This document shows, in pieces, positions 44,572 through 52,562 of a stretch of DNA of 64,000 nt. A model generated the notes under the pieces. That model ran no database searches and had not been told where the DNA came from. It saw nothing but the letters and a program-made list of their open reading frames with translations. The DNA lies in the NCBI RefSeq assembly GCF_029168315.1, contig NZ_JARGYD010000010.1:95040-159039 (forward strand), written 5' to 3'. The DNA comes from Psychromarinibacter halotolerans. Its GTDB lineage: Bacteria > Pseudomonadota > Alphaproteobacteria > Rhodobacterales > Rhodobacteraceae. Every line of letters starts with the position of its first letter. Within the stretch, counting starts at the first letter, position 1. The translations under genes were made by a program, and so were the position numbers.

Positions 44572-44667
44572 TTGCGGCTATTATGCAGCGCACCTCCGGT
44601 GCGACGGGGGCAGCCCCCTTGCGGCCATTACGCAGCGCACCTCCGGTGCGACGGGGGCAGAGCCCCC
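44562..44667 (-). repeat. Tandem 47-49 bp repeat, 2.2 copies
   Basis: Units at 44562-44610 and 44611-44657 differ by a two-base gap and two substitutions, followed by ten bases of a third. Each has the hairpin CGCACCTCCGGTGCG and the run GGGGGCAG. It appears to be a local duplication of the hairpin end of the dispersed element. Confidence 0.7.
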
Positions 44668-44690
44668 ACGCTCCCCCATCGGCGCCGCGC

Positions 44691-45995
44691 CTAGCCTTCG
44701 TTCAGCCGGTCCAGCCGCGCCCGCACGCTCAGCCCATGCGCCTCCAGCGATTCCGACCCCGCCAGAACCTCTGCCGCCGGGCCGATGGCCCGAAGCGCCG
44801 CGGGCGACATCTTGGCCAGCGTGGTGCGCTTGACGAAATCCATCACCGACAGCCCGGACGAGAACCGCGCCGACCGCGCGGTGGGCAGAACGTGGTTCGG
44901 CCCGCCGACATAGTCGCCGATCGCTTCCGGCGTCCATTTGCCAAGGAAGATCGCGCCCGCGTGCCGGATCTCGGACGACAGGGCGTCCGGATCCTCGACG
45001 CACAACTCAAGGTGCTCGGGCGCCACCCGGTCCGACAGCGCCGCTGCCTCGGCAAGATCGCGGACCACGATCACCGCCCCGTAATCGCGCCACGACGCGG
45101 ACGCGATCGCGCGGCGTTCCAGCACCTCCAGCCGCGCCTCGACAGCGGCGGCGACCGCCTGCCCGAAGCCCGCGTCGTCGGTGATCAGGATCGACTGCGC
45201 GCTCTCGTCATGCTCGGCCTGACTCAGCAGGTCCACCGCCACCCAGTCGGGGTCGTTGTGCCGGTCGGCGATCACAAGAATCTCGGACGGACCGGCGATC
45301 ATGTCGATCCCGACCTTGCCGAACACCCGCCGCTTGGCGGCCGCGACGAAAGCGTTGCCCGGACCGGTGATCTTGTCGACCGGCGCGATGGTCTCGGTGC
45401 CGTAAGCCAGCGCCGCGATCGCCTGCGCGCCGCCGATGCGGTAAACCTCGGACACGCCCGACAGTTTCGCCGCCAACAGCACCAGCGGATTACAGGCGCC
45501 CCCCGGCGTCGGCGCGCACATCGCCAGACGCTCTACCCCGGCGACCTGCGCCGGGATCGCGTTCATCAGCATCGACGACGGATAGCTCGCCAGCCCGCCC
45601 GGCACGTACAGCCCCGCCGCCGACACCGGCGTCCAGCGCCAGCCAAGCTCGGCCCCCGCCGCGTCGGCCCACGACGCATCCTCGGGCATCTGCCGCGCGT
45701 GATAGGCGCGGATCCGCTCTGCCGCCAGTTCCAGTGCCGTGCGCTCCTCGGCAGGCACCTTGGCGCATTCCGCCTCGATTTCGTCAGGGGTAAAGGCCAG
45801 CCGGTCCGGCGTCAGCTCCATCCGGTCGAACCGGGTGGTCAGCTCGATCACCGCCGCGTCGCCCCGGTCGCGCACATCCTCAATGATCGCGCGGACGGTG
45901 TCGTCCACGTCGGGGCTGTCCTCGCGCTTCATCGACAAAAGCGCGGTGAAACGATCCTCGAAATCGGCGTCGGCACTGTTCAGGAAAACGGGCAT
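44691..45995 (-). CDS. hisD: Histidinol dehydrogenase
   Basis: 434 aa, whole length. It catalyses the last two steps of histidine synthesis, histidinol to histidine, with NAD and zinc. Characteristic pieces are GPSEILVIADRHNDPDWVA, ITGPGNAFV and the zinc/His region EHDES with VAPEHLEL. It is separate from other his genes but within the conserved block murA/DUF2948/hisD/UPF0262. Between it and DUF2948 lies a copy of the dispersed element. Confidence 0.96.
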   Translation of the reverse strand: MPVFLNSADADFEDRFTALLSMKREDSPDVDDTVRAIIEDVRDRGDAAVIELTTRFDRMELTPDRLAFTPDEIEAECAKVPAEERTALELAAERIRAYHARQMPEDASWADAAGAELGWRWTPVSAAGLYVPGGLASYPSSMLMNAIPAQVAGVERLAMCAPTPGGACNPLVLLAAKLSGVSEVYRIGGAQAIAALAYGTETIAPVDKITGPGNAFVAAAKRRVFGKVGIDMIAGPSEILVIADRHNDPDWVAVDLLSQAEHDESAQSILITDDAGFGQAVAAAVEARLEVLERRAIASASWRDYGAVIVVRDLAEAAALSDRVAPEHLELCVEDPDALSSEIRHAGAIFLGKWTPEAIGDYVGGPNHVLPTARSARFSSGLSVMDFVKRTTLAKMSPAALRAIGPAAEVLAGSESLEAHGLSVRARLDRLNEG

Positions 45996-46070
45996 GGCAA
46001 CTCCTTTGCCGCTCCCTTAGCGCCGCCGCCGCTGCATCACAAGACGGCCGGACCGGCGCGCCGCTCCCCC

Positions 46071-46121
46071 GCTTCTTCTGTCCGGAAATATCCCCGCCGG
46101 AGGCACGCCCCGCAGGGGCGT
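46071..46121 (-). repeat. Dispersed intergenic hairpin element, copy 4
   Basis: Read on the minus strand the hairpin ACGCCCC-TGC-GGGGCGT lies one base after the DUF2948 stop, followed by GGGGATATTTCCGGACAGAA and GAAGC. It is a diverged copy but keeps hairpin, GATATTT box and AGAAGAAG in the same order. Confidence 0.65.
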
Positions 46122-46122
46122 C

Positions 46123-46599
46123 TCAGTCCGGGTGATCCGGTACGTGGCCCGAGGGCGCGACATAGGGCCGGGTGACATCCTTCAGCGTGACTTCCAGCGC
46201 CTCGACGTCCAGCGCGATGCCGCCGTCCCCGGCCAGCACCAGCTCCAGCCGTCCCGAAGGCGTGTCGCCCTCGGCCCAGCCCAAGGACATCAGCGACAGC
46301 ACAAGATCCCGGTCGCCCCGGTCGAAGCCCTGCGTCGCGACCTTCTGCACACCGTCGATGACCAGCAGCGACTGCACCCGCTCATAGCTGCCCCGGCGTT
46401 CGCCGCCCGAAACGTCTTCCCAGCGGAAGCGGTTCAGCAGAACCGCGAAGCGCCCGCTTTTGGGCTTCCACGCCATCTCGGTCACCGGGAAGACCGCATC
46501 CTGCACCAGCGCCGAGATGACCTGAAGGTCCTCGGCCTCGTAGGCGATCAGGCGCAGCGGCTGCTCGTCGCCATCCTCGAAACGCGCGTCACCGGTCAT
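46123..46599 (-). CDS. DUF2948 family protein
   Basis: 158 aa, matches DUF2948 (RLIAYEAEDLQVISALVQDA, FRWEDV). Function unknown. It overlaps the murA stop by ATGA and so is translated from the murA transcript. A dispersed element directly follows its stop. Confidence 0.88.
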   Translation of the reverse strand: MTGDARFEDGDEQPLRLIAYEAEDLQVISALVQDAVFPVTEMAWKPKSGRFAVLLNRFRWEDVSGGERRGSYERVQSLLVIDGVQKVATQGFDRGDRDLVLSLMSLGWAEGDTPSGRLELVLAGDGGIALDVEALEVTLKDVTRPYVAPSGHVPDHPD

Positions 46600-47864
46600 T
46601 CGCCATGCACCCGTTCGATCGAGGCGCCGACGCCCGACAGCTTGCGCACGACATGCTCGTAGCCGCGATCAAGGTGATAGACCCGGCTGACCCGCGTTTC
46701 GCCCTCGGCGGCCAGGCCGGCAAGGATCAGCGAGACCGAAGCCCGCAGGTCCGTCGCCATCACCGGCGCGCCCTTCAGCGACTCGACCCCCGTCACGGTG
46801 GCGGTGCCGCCCGACACGTCGATTCGCGCGCCCATCCGCATCAGTTCGGGCGCGTGCATGAACCGGTTCTCGAAGATCCGTTCCTCCAAAACGCTCACCC
46901 CTTCGGCAGTGCACATCAGCGCCATCATCTGCGCCTGCAGGTCGGTTGGAAAGCCCGGGAACGGCGCGGTTTCCACGTCGACCGACCGCACGCGGCCATT
47001 CTTGCGGCTGACGGTCAGGCCGGTCGCGGTCTCTTCGATGTCGACGCCCGTCGCGGCCAGCTTCTCGGCGAAGGCCGAAACCAGATCCAGCCGGCCGCCA
47101 AGGCAGGTGACCGAGCCGCCGGCGATGGCGGGGGCCAGCATGTAGGTGCCCAGCTCGATCCGGTCCGGCACGACCGGATGAGTCGCGCCGTGCAGGCGGT
47201 CGACGCCCTGAATGGTGATCTCCGACGTGCCCTCGCCCTCGATCTGGGCGCCCATCTTGCGCAGGCACTGGGCCAGATCGACGATTTCGGGCTCGCGCGC
47301 GGCGTTCTTCAACACCGTGGTGCCCTTGGCCAGAACCGCGGCCATCAGGATGTTCTCGGTCGCGCCGACCGACACGAAGGGAAACTCGAACACGGCGCCC
47401 TTCAGGCCGGACTTCGCCTCGGCGTGGACATAGCCGTCCTTCAGGTCCAGCGTCGCGCCCAGCGCCTCCAGCCCCTGCAGGTGCAGATCGACGGGACGCG
47501 CGCCGATGGCGCAGCCGCCCGGCAGCGACACCACGGCGCGGCCGCAGCGCGCCAACATCGGCCCCAGCACAAGGATCGACGCCCGCATCTTCCGCACGAT
47601 GTCATAGTCGGCGGTCAGGTTGTTGATGTCGTGGCTGGACATCGCCAGCACCTGCCCGTCCTGCAACTGCGTGACTTCGGCGCCCAGCGACGCCAGAAGC
47701 TGGGTCATCGTGCGGATGTCCGACAGCCGCGGCGCGTTGGTCAGCGTCAGCGGTTCGTCCGACAACAGCGTCGCCGGCATCAACGTCAGGCAGGCGTTCT
47801 TCGCCCCCGCGATGGGAATGTCGCCCGAGAGCTCTGTCCCGCCCCGCACCAAGATCGAATCCAT
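46596..47864 (-). CDS. murA: UDP-N-acetylglucosamine 1-carboxyvinyltransferase
   Basis: 422 aa, full length. It transfers enolpyruvate to UDP-GlcNAc, the first committed step of peptidoglycan synthesis. The catalytic, fosfomycin-reactive cysteine is C118 in LPGGCAIGARP. KNACLTLMPATLL near the N-terminus holds the substrate-binding Lys22/Asn23 pair. A 49-residue protein gene begins just upstream. Confidence 0.97.
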   Translation of the reverse strand: MDSILVRGGTELSGDIPIAGAKNACLTLMPATLLSDEPLTLTNAPRLSDIRTMTQLLASLGAEVTQLQDGQVLAMSSHDINNLTADYDIVRKMRASILVLGPMLARCGRAVVSLPGGCAIGARPVDLHLQGLEALGATLDLKDGYVHAEAKSGLKGAVFEFPFVSVGATENILMAAVLAKGTTVLKNAAREPEIVDLAQCLRKMGAQIEGEGTSEITIQGVDRLHGATHPVVPDRIELGTYMLAPAIAGGSVTCLGGRLDLVSAFAEKLAATGVDIEETATGLTVSRKNGRVRSVDVETAPFPGFPTDLQAQMMALMCTAEGVSVLEERIFENRFMHAPELMRMGARIDVSGGTATVTGVESLKGAPVMATDLRASVSLILAGLAAEGETRVSRVYHLDRGYEHVVRKLSGVGASIERVHGE

Positions 47865-47871
47865 GACTGCC

Positions 47872-48021
47872 TCATTCTCCGGATTTGTCGGACGCGCGCG
47901 CCTTCGCCTGCGCCTTGCGGCGTGCGATATTGGCCTTCAGCGCAGCCTTCAACCGATCTTCCCGATCCTGCGTCCCGGCTTGCGGCTTTCGGCCTGTTTT
48001 CTTGCCCGTATTCTCGCCCAT
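47872..48021 (-). CDS. Small basic protein, unknown function
   Basis: 49 aa from ATG 48021, with GGAAG 4 bases upstream. It is rich in Lys/Arg and helical (NTGKKTGRKPQAG, then a long KANIARRKAQAKARASDK helix). The stop is 8 bases before the murA start, so the two are co-transcribed. The codon use resembles the neighbouring core genes. An in-frame ATG at 48033 is an alternative. The family is unknown to me. Confidence 0.65.
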   Translation of the reverse strand: MGENTGKKTGRKPQAGTQDREDRLKAALKANIARRKAQAKARASDKSGE

Positions 48022-48111
48022 GGGATCTTCCATAAACGACGTGGCAGAAAGCGTCCAGAATACCCTTGCACCCCCGGCGGATTGCGTCTAATCAGCCGCG
48101 CACAACACGAG

Positions 48112-48186
<75 letters not shown>

Positions 48187-48828
48187 GAAAACACCAGCAA
48201 AACAAAGACCTTGCGGATTCTTGGCGACGCGGCGCTCGCGGCGCTCTGCCGTTTCGCGCAGGAACATGCAGCGAACTGCGGAACGGATCGGTACAAATTC
48301 GGTACAACACGTTCACGCGCCGTTCTCGTTTCGCATCGCATCACATGAATTGATCGAGTCAGGCTGACGAAAGACGCCCCGCACTCCGTGAGGATCTGCA
48401 GCGTGTCGAGCACGCCGCCCAGCGTGCAGCCGAGTTGATCGAGCATCCACACGATGAACTGGCTTCCCTTATGTTGGAAGGTCTTCATCGCCCGTATGAA
48501 TTTCGGTCGCTTCGTGGTCCCGTTATTGAAGTGAACGACGAAGTGCAACTCGCCCGGAACACTGTAGTAGGATAGCGACCGGATCTACATGTCCGGATTT
48601 TGGTCTGCCGCCGAGGCGCCGACGTTCCTGCCGTTCGCTACGCTCGCACGGTTCGTGCCGCAGGACCGAGAGGTCTCGCCGCAAGCGCGGATTGCAGACC
48701 TTCGCTGCGCCCTGGACGAATGGCGGCTCAGCGGACCAAGCGCCATTTCGCTGCGGCTGCGCCAACGGCTGCTATCTAGTCGTCACGCTAGACGTCGACT
48801 TATCAGGCATGCACTGCTAAATCGAAAT
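48187..48828. other. Low-coding stretch behind tRNA-Thr
   Basis: About 640 bases with no intact gene that I trust. It holds the recombinase remnant (next entry). ORFs on both strands at 48523-48828 look like shadows: low-complexity, Arg/Ser-rich. No integrase or repeat of the tRNA 3' end is seen here. Confidence 0.45.
48345..48458 (-). pseudogene. Serine recombinase (resolvase/invertase) fragment
   Basis: A ~38-residue stretch reads FIVWMLDQLGCTLGGVLDTL, then QILTECGASFVSLTRSI. It closely resembles the catalytic-domain part VWKLDRLGRSLxHLLDT...ERGxxFxSLT of DNA invertases and resolvases. The flanking residues of this frame do not fit, the R of DRLGRS is replaced (DQLGCT), and no active-site serine or helix-turn-helix is present. 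I read it as an inactivated remnant of an element that entered near tRNA-Thr. Confidence 0.6.
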
Positions 48829-49263
48829 ATGAAATTTTGGCAGCCACTTTCCACCGCCTTCTTCTATCTAGGAGCTGGCAATACAATACTAGCCCGTATT
48901 GCTGGGACCTGTACGCAAGGTGACGCAGACCGCTTGTACGGCGTTGTTCTTTCCATAGCGTTCTACGGTATTGCCCATCTTGGACTATGGCTGTCGAGTA
49001 GTCCCCGCACTGTAATTTTGTTTTCGCTTCCAGTTCTGCCGATCCTCATTTGGCAGCTTTGGTTTTCATTTCGACTAAGCTTCGAAATCCTCGCTCAAGG
49101 TCGCTCGGCATGTAGCGTTCTTGAAGGGGCTGCACCTCCTTATCCGAATAGCGGCTCGGAACTCTTCTTTGCCATGTCATGGCCACTAATGTCGCTCGGT
49201 GTGTTGCTAGGGATATTCTTTGTTCTGCGCGCCAGATACACCCGTGCGCAGTCCCTCAAATGA
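48829..49263 (+). CDS. Unknown membrane protein
   Basis: 144 aa from ATG 48829 (MKFWQPLSTAFFYLGAG). Three hydrophobic segments (ending with SLGVLLGIFFVLRARY) suggest a small membrane protein. A longer frame from 48589 has a very different, Arg/Ser-rich character and is rejected. It is AT-richer than the core. No family recognised. Confidence 0.5.
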   Translation: MKFWQPLSTAFFYLGAGNTILARIAGTCTQGDADRLYGVVLSIAFYGIAHLGLWLSSSPRTVILFSLPVLPILIWQLWFSFRLSFEILAQGRSACSVLEGAAPPYPNSGSELFFAMSWPLMSLGVLLGIFFVLRARYTRAQSLK

Positions 49264-49440
49264 ATTCGCAAAAGCGGCCATTGGTGCATATCGCAGCATA
49301 ACGCAATATGGGCTCGAAGCGGTCGGTCGCTGCGCCGGGCCCGGACGTCTAGTTTGCGGACGTAGCTGCCGTCTGGTGACCTGCTTGGGATGACCGTTTT
49401 GAGGGTGGCGGAGGGAATTTGCCAGCGTCGGTTCAGGTTT

Positions 49441-50727
49441 TCAATTGGTAATGTCGACCGTGATATTCTCGTATTTGCCGTTCGCCAGATCGTCGCGCGA
49501 AATCGTCAAAACGACCGAGTACATGTCGCCCCAAATCCAACCAATTAGATCGCTGGTTGGAAGTTCGAGCAAGACTTCATTCGGGGTCGAAGGTCCATGC
49601 GGTGTATAGATGAAACCGTGCGGAGGATGTGACATCCCTCCCCTTTCGTAGACAGCGTCAAATGCCCAGCGCGATTCGAACCATGCTTTGGCCACTGGCG
49701 TAAGCTTCTCAGGGGTATCGACGTAGGCGTATTTGGCGTGTCGTTCGAGGAGTTGCAGAAAACCACCGGAATATTTGATGAGCTTGCCATGAGCGACTTC
49801 AATATCCGCGTAACCGTCCTCGTCGTCCTTGTGATAGACGGTGTGGCCTGACGCCAGCCCATCAAGTGCGTGCAAATGTGGTTCCACGCTCTGATGGTCA
49901 AAATTGGCGGTGTACGGAGCCAGGTCTTCCTTGATTTTCAGAAGTTCAGAGGATGACGATTGGACGGTAGTCAGCAAAGCTTTCAAAGCCTCGGCGACCT
50001 CATTCTTGAGTTTTTTGTCTTCCAAGAACTTCGACAAGGAAGCCTGTCTGACATTCAGTTCGTTCTCGATGCCGTCAATCAACAAACCAAGAGTCCGTTC
50101 ATCGAAAGGATGATGAGCCCGGTTCGTCAGATCGAATGTCTCCGCCATAAATGGTTTGGGGAAACCGGGCGCTTTCCCTTTCTCCCAACCGGCAGGTTCG
50201 GGGAGTGCGCCAACACATGCATCCAGTTGCACAGGCCACTCGGGGAAATGTGTGCTGACCGGCGGAAGATTATCGTAGTGATTGCGCCACCAGTGCGAGT
50301 CAACCGGACTTGGTCCTGACCGTTTCTCCAATTTCCCGCCTATGTGGAGCACTTTCGCCGCCAGTTCCGTGGGGTGTATGAAGAAGGCGAATTGACCTTG
50401 GCGTGGACCGACGCCCGACCAGATGTTCTGCGGCACTTTGGTCAAGTCAATCTGCGCAACGAAACACAGCGATGTTCCGTCGATCTCCGGCCATTGAACG
50501 TCTTTGGGAAGCTTTGGCGACCCACCGAACCACCCTGCGGCGTCACGTGCCGGAAGTGGAACCGCGGGGGTCAGCATGACCGAAGGGCCGGCGTCGGCTT
50601 TCGCGGCCTGCTGCATTTCCAACGTGGTGACTTCGTTTTCGATGAGCCCCATCACAAAGTCGGCTTCCTCCGGCTCGGCGGTTGCCTGTTTCTTTCGCCC
50701 GGCAAACAGTTGCTTGAGAATTCGCAT
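49441..50727 (-). CDS. DUF1963 (YwqG-like) protein
   Basis: 428 aa. The part GWFGGSPKLPKDVQWPEIDG and LCFVAQIDLTKVP, plus GWIWGDMYSVVLTISRDDL near the end, match the DUF1963/YwqG pattern (GG-P-LP--WP ... FLAQI). The N-terminus is charged and the middle (about residues 210-270) is Lys/Glu-rich and possibly coiled coil. Function unknown; such proteins are common in accessory regions and sometimes accompany toxin or immunity genes. ATG 50727. Confidence 0.65.
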   Translation of the reverse strand: MRILKQLFAGRKKQATAEPEEADFVMGLIENEVTTLEMQQAAKADAGPSVMLTPAVPLPARDAAGWFGGSPKLPKDVQWPEIDGTSLCFVAQIDLTKVPQNIWSGVGPRQGQFAFFIHPTELAAKVLHIGGKLEKRSGPSPVDSHWWRNHYDNLPPVSTHFPEWPVQLDACVGALPEPAGWEKGKAPGFPKPFMAETFDLTNRAHHPFDERTLGLLIDGIENELNVRQASLSKFLEDKKLKNEVAEALKALLTTVQSSSSELLKIKEDLAPYTANFDHQSVEPHLHALDGLASGHTVYHKDDEDGYADIEVAHGKLIKYSGGFLQLLERHAKYAYVDTPEKLTPVAKAWFESRWAFDAVYERGGMSHPPHGFIYTPHGPSTPNEVLLELPTSDLIGWIWGDMYSVVLTISRDDLANGKYENITVDITN

Positions 50728-51099
50728 CAAAAATGGCCCTTGGGTTTGTAGCTGACCTTCATGTGAATAATGAGTGAGGCGAGCATGTGGCGGCTCACAA
50801 AAGACCTGTGAATTGCGAATTGGTTTATGAAAGCTGACGTCCCTGTATTGCGCAGCATTTGTCGTTGTGGGCTCTTTCGTGCCGTTCGTCGCGCCTGGCT
50901 CGAATGTCCGCAGAGGGCCGAGAGTAACGGTCGCTGCTGCGAGCTAGGTGACCATCTCGCTGCGTTGCCGCAAGTCCGCTTCGAGCCCAGAGTGCTTAAT
51001 GCTGTAGTTTGCACGCACGACAGGTTTGTTGCTTGGTACCTGGTTTTCGTGTTGCAATGTTCGAGTTATAATAAAATTTATTTTCCTGAAAGTGAGGCC
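50728..51099. other. Control region upstream of the putative lipoprotein gene
   Basis: 372 bases without a gene I trust. A perfect TATAAT (51067-51072) lies 28 bases before the next start. Its -35 (TTTTCG or so) is weak. An in-frame extension of the downstream gene through here is Cys/Arg-rich and rejected. Confidence 0.4.
51067..51072 (+). promoter_or_regulatory. Candidate -10 box TATAAT
   Basis: Exact consensus in an AT-rich run before the gene at 51100. The -35 at ~51044 is poor, so the call rests on the -10. Confidence 0.35.
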
Positions 51100-51570
51100 A
51101 TGCGACCAAGCATATCATTTCTGTCGTCTGGGTTGCTGCTTCCTTGCGTCGCAATGGCTTGCTCGGCGGCCTCCACACAGGACCAGCATCCATTCGACAA
51201 CGCATTTTTCGGGTTCGAGTATGTTCTAATGCCTTTGGCCGTTAAGTGGGCTTGCGGAGGACAAAGAGATATAGATTTGTCCCAAATTGATGCGCTTGTT
51301 GTGGCTTTTCCTGAAGATGCCGAACGAGCAGACGTTACTCAGATAGTCACCACGCTGAACGAAATGGCGTCTGGGCGGGAAAGCTTACAGGAATTTCTTG
51401 GGGCTGGCTTGAATGGGAGGCAAGTAGCTCAGCTGTGCTCAGCGGCTCTATCGTTGAATATCGATTGGGTTACCCCAGAGCAACTCATCTTGGATGACGA
51501 AAGCGGAATCCCGGACGAACAAAAAGCAGCTTGGGGTAAATTTTATGGCGTAGTTGAAGGTTTCCAGTAG
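51100..51570 (+). CDS. Secreted or lipoprotein-like protein of unknown function
   Basis: 156 aa. The N-terminus (FLSSGLLLPCVAMACSAAS) looks like a signal peptide with a possible lipobox at AMAC. The mature part is acidic and helical (DLSQIDALVVAFPEDAERAD). SD AGTGAGG lies before ATG 51100. The gene is AT-richer than the core genes. No family recognised. Confidence 0.55.
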   Translation: MRPSISFLSSGLLLPCVAMACSAASTQDQHPFDNAFFGFEYVLMPLAVKWACGGQRDIDLSQIDALVVAFPEDAERADVTQIVTTLNEMASGRESLQEFLGAGLNGRQVAQLCSAALSLNIDWVTPEQLILDDESGIPDEQKAAWGKFYGVVEGFQ

Positions 51571-51756
51571 CTTCTGGACTTTCGGCCAAGCAGTCATTCA
51601 ACCTGAAACAGTCAATGTCCGCTCTGTCCGCATAGCTGACCTGCTCAGTATAACCGTCGCTTCGCAATCCGGCGTAAGCCCTGTTCCAGTCGCTGCGAGG
51701 ATGTTCGAGCCCCCGACCCTAAGTGTGATCACTCGCGGCGCACTCGCCAGGATCAA

Positions 51757-52023
51757 TCAGTCGTCATCAAGGACGACCGGAGATCTGGTTCCCTCAGCCC
51801 GGTACGCGTCACGAGCTGCGTCCAATCGAGCCTCGGCCTTCGTTGCACGCCAATCGCCCCAATCCACAGGTCGCCATTTCCAAATTGCTAAAAACGCGCG
51901 GTAGCGTTTCTCGGCCCGGTATGAAACCAAGTGCTGCGTATCACCATTGTTCGTTCGGGTCGCAGTTCGCGCCTTGATCCGATAGACGGCTTCACCGTCC
52001 CGATAGGTAGCCTTTTTGCTCAT
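51757..52023 (-). CDS. Small phage- or island-type protein, unknown
   Basis: 88 aa from ATG 52023 (MSKKATYRDGEAV); ATG 52029 is an alternative. The sequence contains two short aromatic stretches (YRAFLAIWKWRPVDWGDW), in a pattern I associate with small phage-type proteins. AAATGGGG before the start is a weak SD. Function unknown. Confidence 0.45.
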   Translation of the reverse strand: MSKKATYRDGEAVYRIKARTATRTNNGDTQHLVSYRAEKRYRAFLAIWKWRPVDWGDWRATKAEARLDAARDAYRAEGTRSPVVLDDD

Positions 52024-52562
52024 CCCCATTTCAACCCGTGGGTGAGGCATTGCGACCAAACGCAAGTCTGTGATATGTGAAGTTATCTCTTAGCGAGTTC
52101 ATTGTTTGTGTCCCGGCGCGAATCTAGGCGCCGGGACTTATTTTCCTGCGCCAGACTTGGCAACCCCAAGATGCAGAAAATCAGCCCTGAGTTGCCGATA
52201 GCCACTTGCGCTAAGACGAATGTTTCACGGACCACGGTGCACGGCCGAATTAGCGATCTGTCTAAACGGATCAGATCAATGCGCCACGCGATCCAATTGA
52301 ACATGAGCTGAGCAGCATCAACCGACTGGCCACCAGAGCAACCATAGAGCGACTTGCCGAAGGCGTGCGACCGGACGAATTTTGATGGGGTTCCGCCCGG
52401 CCGCGTTACCCGCTTGGCAAATGGCTCCGCGGGTAGTTGCGGGGTTAAGTTTCTAGATGTGTTTTGTCGACGCTGCATTCGCGTCGTAGGCGAAAATGCG
52501 CGTATCGGTGTGACAACGCAGCTCATTTTTGTTGCGGCGTTGGCGCGGGGAAGAGCTGATCC
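52024..52562. other. Gap without a convincing gene
   Basis: 539 bases. Overlapping ORFs exist on both strands (for example 52083-52526 minus) but they are Arg/Ser-rich and lack a recognisable start or domain. I see no repeat, RNA gene or terminator. Confidence 0.4.

Noticed and set aside
48589..48828. N-terminal extension of the membrane protein at 48829
   Set aside because: The extra 80 residues are Arg/Ser/Pro-rich and unlike the hydrophobic remainder; this segment is open on both strands by composition.
50827..51099. N-terminal extension of the putative lipoprotein at 51100
   Set aside because: It is Cys/Arg-rich and crosses a consensus -10. A clean signal peptide and SD begin at 51100.
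51705..51722. GTTCGAGCCCCCGACC resembling a tRNA T-arm
   Set aside because: No acceptor, anticodon or D-arm can be folded around it; at best a fragment, and it may be chance.
52083..52526. Minus-strand ORF of 147 codons
   Set aside because: Arg/Thr/Ser-rich, no start signal, and no recognisable domain; overlapping plus-strand ORFs are equally open.
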